A DNA stretch of 5,599 nucleotides from Natronohydrobacter sp. (GTDB lineage: Bacteria > Pseudomonadota > Alphaproteobacteria > Rhodobacterales > Rhodobacteraceae): the NCBI GenBank assembly GCA_007117255.1, contig SKGU01000059.1:1-5599 (forward strand), read 5' to 3'. The notes beneath the pieces were generated by a model. That model was not told the DNA's origin. It saw nothing but the letters and a program-made list of their open reading frames with translations, and ran no database searches. The translations under genes and the position numbers were made by a program. Shown here piece by piece: positions 1 to 5,562 of this stretch. Every line of letters begins with the position of its first letter. Position 1 is the stretch's first letter.

Positions 1-1
1 C

Positions 2-532
2 CTTGGCCTTGGCCTGCCGGTGACAGCCAGCTATATCGTGCTGATCGTGCTGGTCGGCCCTGCGCTGCACAATGAATTCGGCATCCCGCTTCTGATCGCG
101 CATCTGGTGGTGTTCTGGTATAGTCAGGACAGCAATGTGACGCCCCCTGTGGCCCTCGCGGGCTTTGCAGGCGCGGCAGTCGCAGGCGCGAAGCCGATGG
201 AAACCAGCGTTCAGGCGTGGAAATTCGCCAAGGGCCTGTATCTGATTCCGCTCTTCATGGTGTTCAACCCTGAAATAATCTATGGTGGCCCACTGCCACA
301 TGTGCTTTGGACAGGCTTCACCGCTATTCTGGGGCTCGTGGCCTTTGCCGCCGTGATTGAAGGCTGGCTTTTCGGGCGTATGGACGCGGCCTCACGGATG
401 GTGGCGATCCCGGCAATTATTGCGCTGTTCTGGCCTGACTTCACCGTCGAGGCCGTTGGTGCAGGTGTGCTGCTCGTGATCCTTGCTGTAAACTGGCTGA
501 ACACGCGAAACGCAGGGTCAAATTCAATTTAA
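2..532 (+). CDS. TRAP transporter fused permease (4TM/12TM type), C-terminal part; 5' end outside window
   Basis: This is the C-terminal end of the large permease of a tripartite ATP-independent periplasmic (TRAP) transporter, which uses an ion gradient to import organic acids or similar solutes across the inner membrane with a periplasmic binding protein. The frame is open from base 2 and gives 176 residues. It begins LGLGLPVTASYIV, matching the conserved G-x-GLP-T-A-x-YI block of the DctM-like half, followed by a hydrophobic segment and the block SQDSNVTPPVALAGFAGAA, which resembles the S-D-I-TPPVALA motif of fused TRAP permeases. Several further hydrophobic segments follow, the last ending near VILAVNWL. 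A GTG at 20 could be read as a start, but it lies inside the conserved motif and the frame continues upstream, so the gene is truncated by the window edge. The stop is TAA at 530-532. Substrate cannot be told from this part, and the binding-protein gene is not in view. The assignment to the fused subtype rests on motif style and is less sure than the TRAP call. Confidence 0.85.
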   Translation, partial: LGLGLPVTASYIVLIVLVGPALHNEFGIPLLIAHLVVFWYSQDSNVTPPVALAGFAGAAVAGAKPMETSVQAWKFAKGLYLIPLFMVFNPEIIYGGPLPHVLWTGFTAILGLVAFAAVIEGWLFGRMDAASRMVAIPAIIALFWPDFTVEAVGAGVLLVILAVNWLNTRNAGSNSI

Positions 533-651
533 GGCCGGGTGAGGTGAGGGTTGCAAATGAATTCGCCTGTTTTTCGGGCAGATGCACCATAGCCCCTTTA
601 CATCCCTTCACCATCCGCCTTTCATGTTGAAAAGACAGGGAGGTTCTTCCC
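533..651. other. 119-nt intergenic region before the ATP-grasp operon
   Basis: This spacer separates the TRAP permease from the four-gene set and is the natural place for the promoter of that set, since the gap is far larger than any inside the first three genes. I found no convincing pair of -35 and -10 boxes: TTGCAA at 551-556 has no acceptable -10 at 16-18 nt spacing. A small stem, GCCTG at 565-569 with CGGGC at 575-579 around a T5 loop, contains one G-T pair and is not followed by a T-run, so it is a poor terminator. GGTGAGGG at 543-550 could pair imperfectly with CCCTTCACC at 604-612. No ORF of note lies here. Confidence 0.5.
637..643 (+). promoter_or_regulatory. Shine-Dalgarno site of the ATP-grasp gene
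   Basis: AGGGAGG lies 8 nt before the ATG at 652. This strong purine-rich site supports that ATG as the start of the first gene of the set and suggests good translation initiation. Confidence 0.75.
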
Positions 652-2070
652 ATGGCAGAACAATATTTTAACGAGATGTATGACGGGCAGGGATTGCGTG
701 CGCCCTACCAAATGCTCGAGGGCTGGTATCAGAACATGCCCGCAGAGATACGCGCGGTCAAACAGGCCGAAGCCGAGGGTCTGTTTCGCCGCTACGGCAT
801 CACCTTTGCTGTTTATGGCGAAGGCGGTGACCCGGATCGCCTGATCCCGTTTGACATGTTTCCCCGCGTTTTCACATCAGACGAATGGCGCAAGCTGGAG
901 CGCGGCATCAAACAACGGGCCCGCGCGCTCAATGCGTTTCTGTCGGATGTCTATGATCGGGGCGAAATCATCCGCGCGGGTCGTATCCCAGCAGACCTGG
1001 TCTACCGAAATGAGGCCTATGAGATTGCCGTTGCCGGGTTCCGCCCGCCCTTGGGCATCTTCAGCCATATCGTCGGCATAGATCTGGTGCGCACGGGCGC
1101 AGATCAGTTCTATGTGCTGGAAGACAATTGCCGCACGCCTTCGGGCGTGTCCTACATGCTGGAAAACCGCGAAGTGATGATGCGGATGTTCCCGCATCTG
1201 TTTCAGGAAAACCGCGTGGCCCCGGTGGATGGCTATGCACGCCTGCTCAAACGCACGCTGGATTCCGTGGCGCCAGAGAAATGCGAGCGTGACCCGAAAG
1301 TGGTTTTGTTGACACCCGGTCACTACAATTCGGCCTATTACGAGCACAGCTTCCTTGCCGATCTGATGGGGATTGAACTGGTCGAAGGGCAGGATCTCTT
1401 CGTTGAGGGTGACTTCTGCTGGATGCGCACCACGGAAGGGCCACAGAAAGTCGATGTAATCTACCGCCGGATTGATGATGCTTTCCTTGATCCGCTTTGT
1501 TTCCGGCCCGATTCTGCGCTGGGCGTGCCGGGGTTGATGAATGTCTACCGCTCTGGTGGTGTAACGATCTGTTCCGCGCCGGGTGCAGGGGTGGCTGACG
1601 ACAAGGCGATCTACACCTATGTCCCGGAAATGGTGCGTTTCTATCTGGGCGAGGCCCCGATTCTTGAGAATGTGCCGACATGGCAATGCGCCAAGCCGGA
1701 TGAATTGAAATATGTGCAGGAAAATATCGCTGATCTGGTGATCAAGGAAGTTCATGGCTCTGGCGGTTACGGCATGCTGGTCGGGCCGAAATCCGATAAG
1801 GCCACGATCGAGACTTTCGCGGCGAAACTGGCCGCCAATCCGTCGAATTATATCGCCCAGCCGACGCTCGCGTTGTCTACCTGCCCCACCTTTGTCGAAG
1901 AAGGGATCGCACCGCGCCATGTTGATCTGCGCCCTTACTGTCTGGTCGGGCGCGATATCGAACTGGTGCCCGGTGCGCTGACGCGCGTGGCGCTGACGGA
2001 AGGGTCGCTTGTGGTCAATTCCAGTCAGGGCGGGGGAGTGAAAGATACATGGGTCATCGCGGAGGAATGA
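652..2070 (+). CDS. Circularly permuted type 2 ATP-grasp protein (DUF404/DUF407 family)
   Basis: Predicted cytoplasmic ATP-dependent carboxylate-amine (amide or peptide) ligase; true substrates are unknown. The 472-residue length fits the family. Blocks seen in order: YGITFAVYGE at 48-57, IPFDMFPRVF at 65-74, EDNCRTPSGVSYMLENR at 157-173, TPGHYNSAYYEHSFLADLMG at 221-240, VIYRRIDDAF at 269-278, GAGVADDK at 311-318, and a glycine-rich KEVHGSGGYGMLVGP beginning at Lys365, the likely nucleotide-binding segment with its conserved Lys. The tail ends near SSQGGG and KDTWV, also family-typical. In many relatives, from memory, the 311-318 block reads GNG rather than GAG, a minor variation. The start at 652 has a good Shine-Dalgarno site, and the next gene begins 1 nt after the TGA stop, so the pair is probably co-translated. 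Position next to alpha-E, transglutaminase and anbu genes matches the known conserved cluster. Family call is firm; the ligase reaction is inferred from the fold. Confidence 0.93.
   Translation: MAEQYFNEMYDGQGLRAPYQMLEGWYQNMPAEIRAVKQAEAEGLFRRYGITFAVYGEGGDPDRLIPFDMFPRVFTSDEWRKLERGIKQRARALNAFLSDVYDRGEIIRAGRIPADLVYRNEAYEIAVAGFRPPLGIFSHIVGIDLVRTGADQFYVLEDNCRTPSGVSYMLENREVMMRMFPHLFQENRVAPVDGYARLLKRTLDSVAPEKCERDPKVVLLTPGHYNSAYYEHSFLADLMGIELVEGQDLFVEGDFCWMRTTEGPQKVDVIYRRIDDAFLDPLCFRPDSALGVPGLMNVYRSGGVTICSAPGAGVADDKAIYTYVPEMVRFYLGEAPILENVPTWQCAKPDELKYVQENIADLVIKEVHGSGGYGMLVGPKSDKATIETFAAKLAANPSNYIAQPTLALSTCPTFVEEGIAPRHVDLRPYCLVGRDIELVPGALTRVALTEGSLVVNSSQGGGVKDTWVIAEE
2061..2065 (+). promoter_or_regulatory. 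Shine-Dalgarno site of the alpha-E gene, inside the end of the ATP-grasp gene
   Basis: GGAGG sits 6 nt before the ATG at 2072 and lies within the last codons of the ATP-grasp gene (encoding part of its final AEE). With only 1 nt between the TGA at 2068-2070 and the next ATG, ribosomes can re-initiate, which should keep the two products in fixed ratio. Confidence 0.75.
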
Positions 2071-2071
2071 G

Positions 2072-3025
2072 ATGCTAAGCCGCACAGCTGCCAATCTGTT
2101 CTGGATGACCCGCTATCTGGAGCGCTCGGAAACCACCGCGCGCCTGCTGGATCTGGGGTTTCGCAACGCACTTCTGCCCAATATCGGCGGCGGATTTCGC
2201 ACCGAATGGAGTGCGATTTTGCAAAGCAAAGGCGCGCTTCAGGAATTTACCGACAAATATGGTGAATTGAAGCAACGCAATATCGAGAGCTTCCTGTTTT
2301 TCGACCTCGACAATCCCTCGTCTGTGGCCAGTTGCATCACGGCGGCGCGCGAAAATGCCCGTATTGTGCGCACGGCGCTGACCACACAGGTCTGGGATGC
2401 GATCAATACCAGCTTTCAGGAACTCAAAGCGCTCTCGCGGCGTGAACGGTCCTCGCTGGAAGTGCCGGAGCTGACGGACTGGACCTTGCGCACGGCGGCA
2501 CTGATCCGGGGTTCGATTGCCGCGACGCAGTTGCGCAATGACGGCTATCGGTTCATGAATCTTGGCTACGCGGTCGAGCGGGCAGACAACACGGCGCGGC
2601 TTCTGGATGTCAAATACTATGTGCTATTGCCTTCGGTCGCCTATGTCGGGTCGGGTCTGGACAACTATCAATGGACCACGCTTTTGCGCGCACTTTCAGC
2701 TCACCGGGCCTATAACTGGGCCTATGGCGGCGAACTCAGCGCCACGCAGATCGCGCATTTTCTGATTCTGAACCCGAAATTTCCGCGATCTTTGCTGTCT
2801 TGCTGCGTCGAGGTAAATGAGCATCTGGACCACCTTGCGCGGATGTATGATCGCTCGACCACAGCACAGGAAGCGGCGCGCAAACTTTTGGGCGAATTGG
2901 CCGAAGCCAAGATGGCAGATGTCTTTGACGAGGGGCTGCACGAATTTCTCAGTCGCATGATCTACGAGAATGGCCGCCTCGCCGGGTGCATTGTCGACCA
3001 GTATCTAACAGGAGAAGCGCGATGA
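2072..3025 (+). CDS. Alpha-E domain protein (DUF403 family)
   Basis: This 317-residue protein of the alpha-E (DUF403) family is expected to be all-helical and cytoplasmic; no biochemical activity is established for the family to my knowledge. The N-terminus MLSRTAANLFWMTRYLERSE is the family hallmark. A second copy of the same motif lies in the middle: LERSETTARLLD at residues 16-27 against VERADNTARLLD at 168-179, followed by VKYYVLLPSV. This internal repeat carries the conserved glutamates that give the family its name. There is no signal peptide or membrane helix. The gene starts 1 nt after the ATP-grasp stop and its TGA (3023-3025) overlaps the ATG of the transglutaminase gene, so it sits in the middle of a translationally coupled trio. 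It is usually found beside, and in some genomes fused to, circularly permuted ATP-grasp proteins, which suggests a partner or regulator of that enzyme; this is inference. Confidence 0.93.
   Translation: MLSRTAANLFWMTRYLERSETTARLLDLGFRNALLPNIGGGFRTEWSAILQSKGALQEFTDKYGELKQRNIESFLFFDLDNPSSVASCITAARENARIVRTALTTQVWDAINTSFQELKALSRRERSSLEVPELTDWTLRTAALIRGSIAATQLRNDGYRFMNLGYAVERADNTARLLDVKYYVLLPSVAYVGSGLDNYQWTTLLRALSAHRAYNWAYGGELSATQIAHFLILNPKFPRSLLSCCVEVNEHLDHLARMYDRSTTAQEAARKLLGELAEAKMADVFDEGLHEFLSRMIYENGRLAGCIVDQYLTGEAR
3010..3014 (+). promoter_or_regulatory. Shine-Dalgarno site that fixes the transglutaminase start at 3022
   Basis: AGGAG lies 7 nt before the ATG at 3022. A GTG at 2986 is in the same frame but would add 12 residues (beginning HCRPVSNRRS) upstream of the conserved N-terminal strand and has no comparable site. 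The ATG at 3022 is therefore preferred and gives a classic ATGA stop-start overlap with the alpha-E gene. Confidence 0.8.
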
Positions 3026-3852
3026 TCCTGACAGTTCTGCACAAGACACGCTATGAATTCGCCGCGCCCGTTCGGGGAATAATCCAAAGCCTGCGTCTGA
3101 CACCTGCGAAATGTGAGGGCCAGCGCGTTCTGGACTGGTCGATTGACGTGCCGGGCGCAACCATGAGCACGCCTTTTCGCGACGGGGCAGGGGATTACCT
3201 GCAAACCGTGTCTTTGCGTGCCGCGTGTGACAATATCGAAATCACGGTCAGCGGCAGGGTTGAGACATTTGATACAGCAGGTATTTTGCGGGGGCACCGC
3301 GAACGGGTGCCGCCAAGAGCCTATCTGCGCGGCACCATTCGGACCGAACCCAACCGCGCGATTCAGGATCTTGTCGCTGATGCACTCAAGGGGCATGAAG
3401 ATGCCGCAGATCTGGACCGCGCGCACCGCCTTGCCGCTGCAGTTTCGCAGGCACTGCCCTACACACCTGGCGCCACCGATGCCCATACAACTGCGGCCGA
3501 AGCCATCACCGCAGGCGCTGGCGTCTGTCAGGATCATGCGCAGGTGCTGATTTCGTGCGCGCATCTGGCCGGGATGCCTGCCCGCTATGTGTCGGGCTAT
3601 CTGAATGCGACCGAAGACAGTAGCCCACATGAGGCAAGCCACGCATGGGCCGAATTATATCTCGACGGTCTGGGTTGGGTTGGCTTTGATGCGGCCAATC
3701 AGTGCTGCCCCAATGATCAGTATATCCGACTAGGCTCCGGGCTGGATGCACAAGACGCGGCACCGATCCGCGGGCTTGTTTCGGGGGGCAGCGCGGAATC
3801 GCTTGATGTCAGCGTTGAAATAGCTGCACAAGAGCAGCGCCAGCAACAGTAA
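3022..3852 (+). CDS. Transglutaminase-like cysteine enzyme (bacterial transglutaminase N-terminal plus core domain)
   Basis: This 276-residue protein has a beta-rich N-terminal domain (from LHKTRYEF through about residue 90, with QSLRLTP and a conserved GQ) typical of the bacterial transglutaminase-like N domain, followed by a papain-like transglutaminase core. The catalytic triad is readable: Cys169 in GAGVCQDHA, His207 in ASHAWAEL, and Asp223 in VGFDAAN. Proteins of this type may cleave or form isopeptide bonds; most bacterial members are untested and many are thought to be proteases. No signal peptide is seen, so it should act in the cytoplasm. ATG 3022 overlaps the previous stop by 4 nt. 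The last residues (AAQEQRQQQ) form a glutamine-rich tail; Gln is the classic acyl donor for transglutaminases, so self-modification is conceivable but unproven. The cluster context suggests it processes the product of the ATP-grasp protein. Family call firm, reaction inferred. Confidence 0.93.
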   Translation: MILTVLHKTRYEFAAPVRGIIQSLRLTPAKCEGQRVLDWSIDVPGATMSTPFRDGAGDYLQTVSLRAACDNIEITVSGRVETFDTAGILRGHRERVPPRAYLRGTIRTEPNRAIQDLVADALKGHEDAADLDRAHRLAAAVSQALPYTPGATDAHTTAAEAITAGAGVCQDHAQVLISCAHLAGMPARYVSGYLNATEDSSPHEASHAWAELYLDGLGWVGFDAANQCCPNDQYIRLGSGLDAQDAAPIRGLVSGGSAESLDVSVEIAAQEQRQQQ

Positions 3853-3917
3853 CTCGCTCTTGTCTGGCACGCGGATGGGCGATACGAAAGCGCTCTTGGT
3901 GTCAGGGAACGGACAAG
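3853..3917. other. 65-nt spacer between transglutaminase gene and anbu
   Basis: This is the only gap of any size within the four-gene set. It carries an 8-base direct repeat, CGCTCTTG at 3855-3862 and 3891-3898, and a modest Shine-Dalgarno site (AGGGA at 3904-3908, 9 nt before the anbu ATG). I see no clear terminator hairpin with a T-run and no clear promoter, so read-through from upstream is the simplest reading, with anbu translated independently of the gene before it. Confidence 0.45.
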
Positions 3918-4640
3918 ATGACCTATTGTGTTGGGCTGCTGCTGAATGCCGGGCTGGTGATGTTGTCGGACACGCGCACGAATGCGGGGCTGGACAATAT
4001 CTCCACCTATCGCAAGATGTTTACCTTCGAAGAGCCGGGCGAACGTGTCATCGTGATGATGACAGCGGGCAATCTTTCCGTGACGCAAACCACGCTTGCG
4101 CGCCTGACCGAAGCGATCTCGGCACCTGAAGCGTCTGCATCCACATCGATCATGCAGGCCGAAAACATGCTCGACGTGGCCACTATGGTAGGGGATATGT
4201 TGTCGCATGTGACGGCTGAAACCAAGGCGCGCATGGACCGCATGAACCAGAGCGCCGGCGCGTCAATGATCGTGGCGGGCCAGCGCAAGGGCGGTCGGAT
4301 GCGCCTGTTTCTAATCTATCCCGAAGGCAACTTCATCGAGGCGACTGAAGACACGCCCTATCTGCAGATTGGCGAGCATAAATATGGCAAGCCCATTCTG
4401 GACCGCGTGATCGAAGCTGATACGCCCCTGGATGAGGCGCGCAAAGCAGTGCTCTTGTCAATGGATTCGACCCTGCGCTCTAATCTGAGTGTGGGCATGC
4501 CGCTGGATCTGGTGATTATTGAAAAAGACGCTCTGTGCATTGCGGAGAAGCGCCGGATTGAACCCAATGACGAGGACTTTGCCGCGATGTCGGCCGCCTG
4601 GTCGCAAGCACTGAAAGATGCTTTCGTCCAGATCAGCTAA
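3918..4640 (+). CDS. Anbu, proteasome/HslV-like peptidase (proteasome-type protease, COG3484 type)
   Basis: Anbu (ancestral beta-subunit) is a bacterial relative of the 20S proteasome beta-subunit and HslV, an N-terminal nucleophile hydrolase fold that self-assembles into rings or helical assemblies. The 240-residue product starts MTYCVGLLLNAGLVMLSDTR, so removal of Met exposes Thr as residue 1. Counting from that Thr, Asp17 (in LSDTRTNAG) and Lys32 (in STYRKM) match the proteasome's Thr1-Asp17-Lys33 layout. The blocks FLIYPEGNFIEATEDTPYLQ and GEHKYGKPILDRVIE, and DSTLRSNLSVG at Met-counted residues 183-193, are strongly family-like. There is no propeptide, and because the nucleophile must be N-terminal, the start at 3918 is fixed. 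It ends 2 nt before the convergent arsR gene. The ATP-grasp, alpha-E and transglutaminase genes upstream are its usual genomic partners. No unfoldase gene is in view. The physiological substrate is unknown. Confidence 0.95.
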   Translation: MTYCVGLLLNAGLVMLSDTRTNAGLDNISTYRKMFTFEEPGERVIVMMTAGNLSVTQTTLARLTEAISAPEASASTSIMQAENMLDVATMVGDMLSHVTAETKARMDRMNQSAGASMIVAGQRKGGRMRLFLIYPEGNFIEATEDTPYLQIGEHKYGKPILDRVIEADTPLDEARKAVLLSMDSTLRSNLSVGMPLDLVIIEKDALCIAEKRRIEPNDEDFAAMSAAWSQALKDAFVQIS

Positions 4641-4642
4641 GA

Positions 4643-4993
4643 TCAGGTATCGGGTGGGGCTTGGGCGAGTTCCTGCGCCAGAAACCGCTCGAACGCATCA
4701 AGGTTGACCGCTTCGAACTGACCGAACGCCTGCATCCAGATGCTGGCCTCTCGCAGGGCATCGGGTTCCAGCTTGCACCATTTCACGCGCCCGCGCTTTT
4801 CCTGACTGATCAAACCGGCACTGGCCAGAATGCCAAGATGCTTGGAAATCGCGGCGAGTGACATGGCAAACGGCTCTGATACATCAGTGACGGCCATGTC
4901 ATCTTCCAGCAGCATACCCAAAATGGCACGCCGTGTCGGATCGGCGAGTGCCATGAAGACCTGATCAAGCGAGGGCGTGGGCGAGCTATGCAT
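4643..4993 (-). CDS. ArsR/SmtB-family winged-helix transcriptional regulator
   Basis: This 116-residue DNA-binding protein of ArsR fold has the N-terminal helix VFMALADPTRRAIL at residues 12-25, VTDVSEPFAMS at 35-45, a recognition helix around SLAAISKHLGILASAG at 45-60, and a wing around QEKRGRVKWCKL at 64-75. The metal-binding ELCVCDL motif of classical ArsR is absent and Cys73 is the only cysteine, so thiol-metal sensing by a Cys pair is unlikely. The sequence resembles the subgroup (DPTRRAIL, EPFAMS, SKHL) often paired with an AHSA1/SRPBCC-domain gene, but none follows here because the gene runs into anbu on the opposite strand. Start ATG (4991-4993) has only a weak Shine-Dalgarno match. 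Inverted repeats upstream may be its operator. Target genes and ligand are unknown. Confidence 0.9.
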   Translation of the reverse strand: MHSSPTPSLDQVFMALADPTRRAILGMLLEDDMAVTDVSEPFAMSLAAISKHLGILASAGLISQEKRGRVKWCKLEPDALREASIWMQAFGQFEAVNLDAFERFLAQELAQAPPDT

Positions 4994-5024
4994 TTCGTTG
5001 TTCTTGCCCGTGCCGGAAAGAAGG

Positions 5025-5040
5025 TCAACTCTTTGGTTGA
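5025..5040. promoter_or_regulatory. Candidate ArsR operator (inverted repeat) upstream of arsR
   Basis: TCAAC and GTTGA form a perfect 5-bp inverted repeat separated by 6 nt, whose nearer edge lies 32 nt before the arsR start codon. Read on the - strand, a possible -10 element CATATT (its complement at 5039-5044) abuts and partly overlaps the repeat, an arrangement typical for autorepression, although no good -35 was found. Short palindromes occur often by chance, so this is only a candidate. Confidence 0.3.
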
Positions 5041-5152
5041 ATATGCTGCAAATGCGAAATTGATCTGTGTGGCTGGCCTCAAAAGCAGGCGGTTTGAGAA
5101 AATATCATTTTAAACAATGCCTTAATGATGTTCTGTGGTGGCGATATCACGC

Positions 5153-5181
5153 TTGACTCTGTCCCCCCTCCTTTCTAGTTT
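5153..5181 (+). promoter_or_regulatory. Candidate sigma-70-type promoter of the atpI-atpB operon
   Basis: TTGACT at 5153-5158 matches five of six -35 consensus bases and is followed after exactly 17 nt by TAGTTT at 5176-5181, a partial -10 (3 of 6, with the key T, A and final T). This would start transcription near 5188, leaving a leader of roughly 24 nt before the atpI ATG at 5212. Position and spacing fit the housekeeping promoter expected for ATP synthase genes. A start site this late also argues against the TTG at 5191 as the atpI start. Confidence 0.5.
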
Positions 5182-5211
5182 CCGCTCAACTTGCAGCCGG
5201 GGGTGGCAGGC

Positions 5212-5562
5212 ATGGCCGAACGGGACGACCTGGAGCGACTCCGCGCGCTTGACGAGCGGATCGCGCAGGCCAAGGCCGGGCTTGAGCCGCCGAAAGCTGC
5301 GCAGGATCATCATTCGATGGCTCAGGTGGGCTGGCGTATGGTGACAGAACTGGTGGCCGGTCTGGGCATCGGTGCGGCGATTGGATACGGGCTGGATGTG
5401 CTGTTTGGCACTTTGCCGTTGTTTCTGGTCGTTTTGACATTGCTGGGCTTCGCGGCCGGGGTGAAAACGATGCTTCGATCCGCCCGCGAGTTCGAGACAC
5501 ATGACGACGCAACCCGGCACAACGCGGGTGCGGAACAAGGGGACGACGGACGTGGCAGGTGA
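5212..5562 (+). CDS. atpI: ATP synthase protein I (AtpI), F0 operon accessory membrane protein
   Basis: AtpI is a small inner-membrane protein encoded first in many F0 operons; it is thought to assist assembly of the c-ring or ion handling and is not a structural subunit of the finished enzyme. The 116-residue product has a charged N-terminus predicted to be helical (AERDDLERLRALDERIAQAK), then two membrane segments at about residues 44-62 and 69-88. Glu46 in TM1 and the GYGLD motif at 58-62 are family features. The tail is hydrophilic. I chose ATG 5212 over the in-frame TTG at 5191 because the product then begins MAERDD as in relatives, a GGGGGTGG run at 5199-5206 lies before it, and the predicted transcript begins only just upstream of the TTG. 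It overlaps the atpB start by 11 nt. The adjoining atpB makes the assignment strong. Confidence 0.9.
   Translation: MAERDDLERLRALDERIAQAKAGLEPPKAAQDHHSMAQVGWRMVTELVAGLGIGAAIGYGLDVLFGTLPLFLVVLTLLGFAAGVKTMLRSAREFETHDDATRHNAGAEQGDDGRGR
5537..5543 (+). promoter_or_regulatory. Shine-Dalgarno site that supports a GTG start for atpB
   Basis: AAGGGGA lies 8 nt before the GTG at 5552, inside the end of atpI. The next in-frame ATG, at 5585, has no comparable site and would start at the conserved MDQF, removing the short N-terminal extension usual in this family. Confidence 0.65.

Larger units (their letters stand above)
4994..5211. other. Divergent arsR-atpI intergenic region with promoter and inverted repeats
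   Basis: This 218-nt region must drive arsR leftward and the atp operon rightward. It is more AT-rich in its middle (about 5030-5130) than the flanking genes. It holds three small inverted repeats: TCAAC at 5025-5029 with GTTGA at 5036-5040, CTCAAA at 5078-5083 with TTTGAG at 5093-5098, and ATCATT at 5104-5109 with AATGAT at 5124-5129. A plausible promoter for atpI lies at 5153-5181. No ORF or structured RNA is evident. Confidence 0.6.

Noticed and set aside
565..579. Hairpin after the TRAP permease gene as a Rho-independent terminator
   Set aside because: The stem is only 5 bp with one G-T pair and is followed by GATGCACC and not by a T-run.
551..579. TTGCAA as the -35 box of the four-gene set
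   Set aside because: At 16-18 nt spacing the following bases are GC-rich (around TCGGGC), with no resemblance to a -10 box.
877..2094. 405-residue open frame on the - strand, antisense to most of the ATP-grasp gene
   Set aside because: It is rich in His, Arg and Gln, shows no recognisable domain, and lies opposite a gene with clear family motifs along its length. Long antisense frames are common opposite GC-rich genes.
2986..3021. Upstream GTG extension of the transglutaminase gene (12 extra residues)
   Set aside because: The added residues are polar and unlike the family N-terminus, while ATG 3022 has AGGAG at 7 nt and an ATGA overlap.
2962..3642. 226-residue open frame on the - strand opposite the transglutaminase gene
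   Set aside because: Composition is odd (many Cys, Arg, Gly), there is no family signature, and the + strand gene has a full catalytic triad in the same interval.
3855..3898. 8-base direct repeat CGCTCTTG before anbu as a regulatory site
   Set aside because: A single pair of 8-mers in a short spacer, with no palindromy or promoter context, is too weak to call.
5191..5211. TTG start for atpI adding 7 residues
   Set aside because: TTG is rare as a start, it lies about 3 nt from the predicted transcription start, and the ATG at 5212 gives the usual MAE-type N-terminus.
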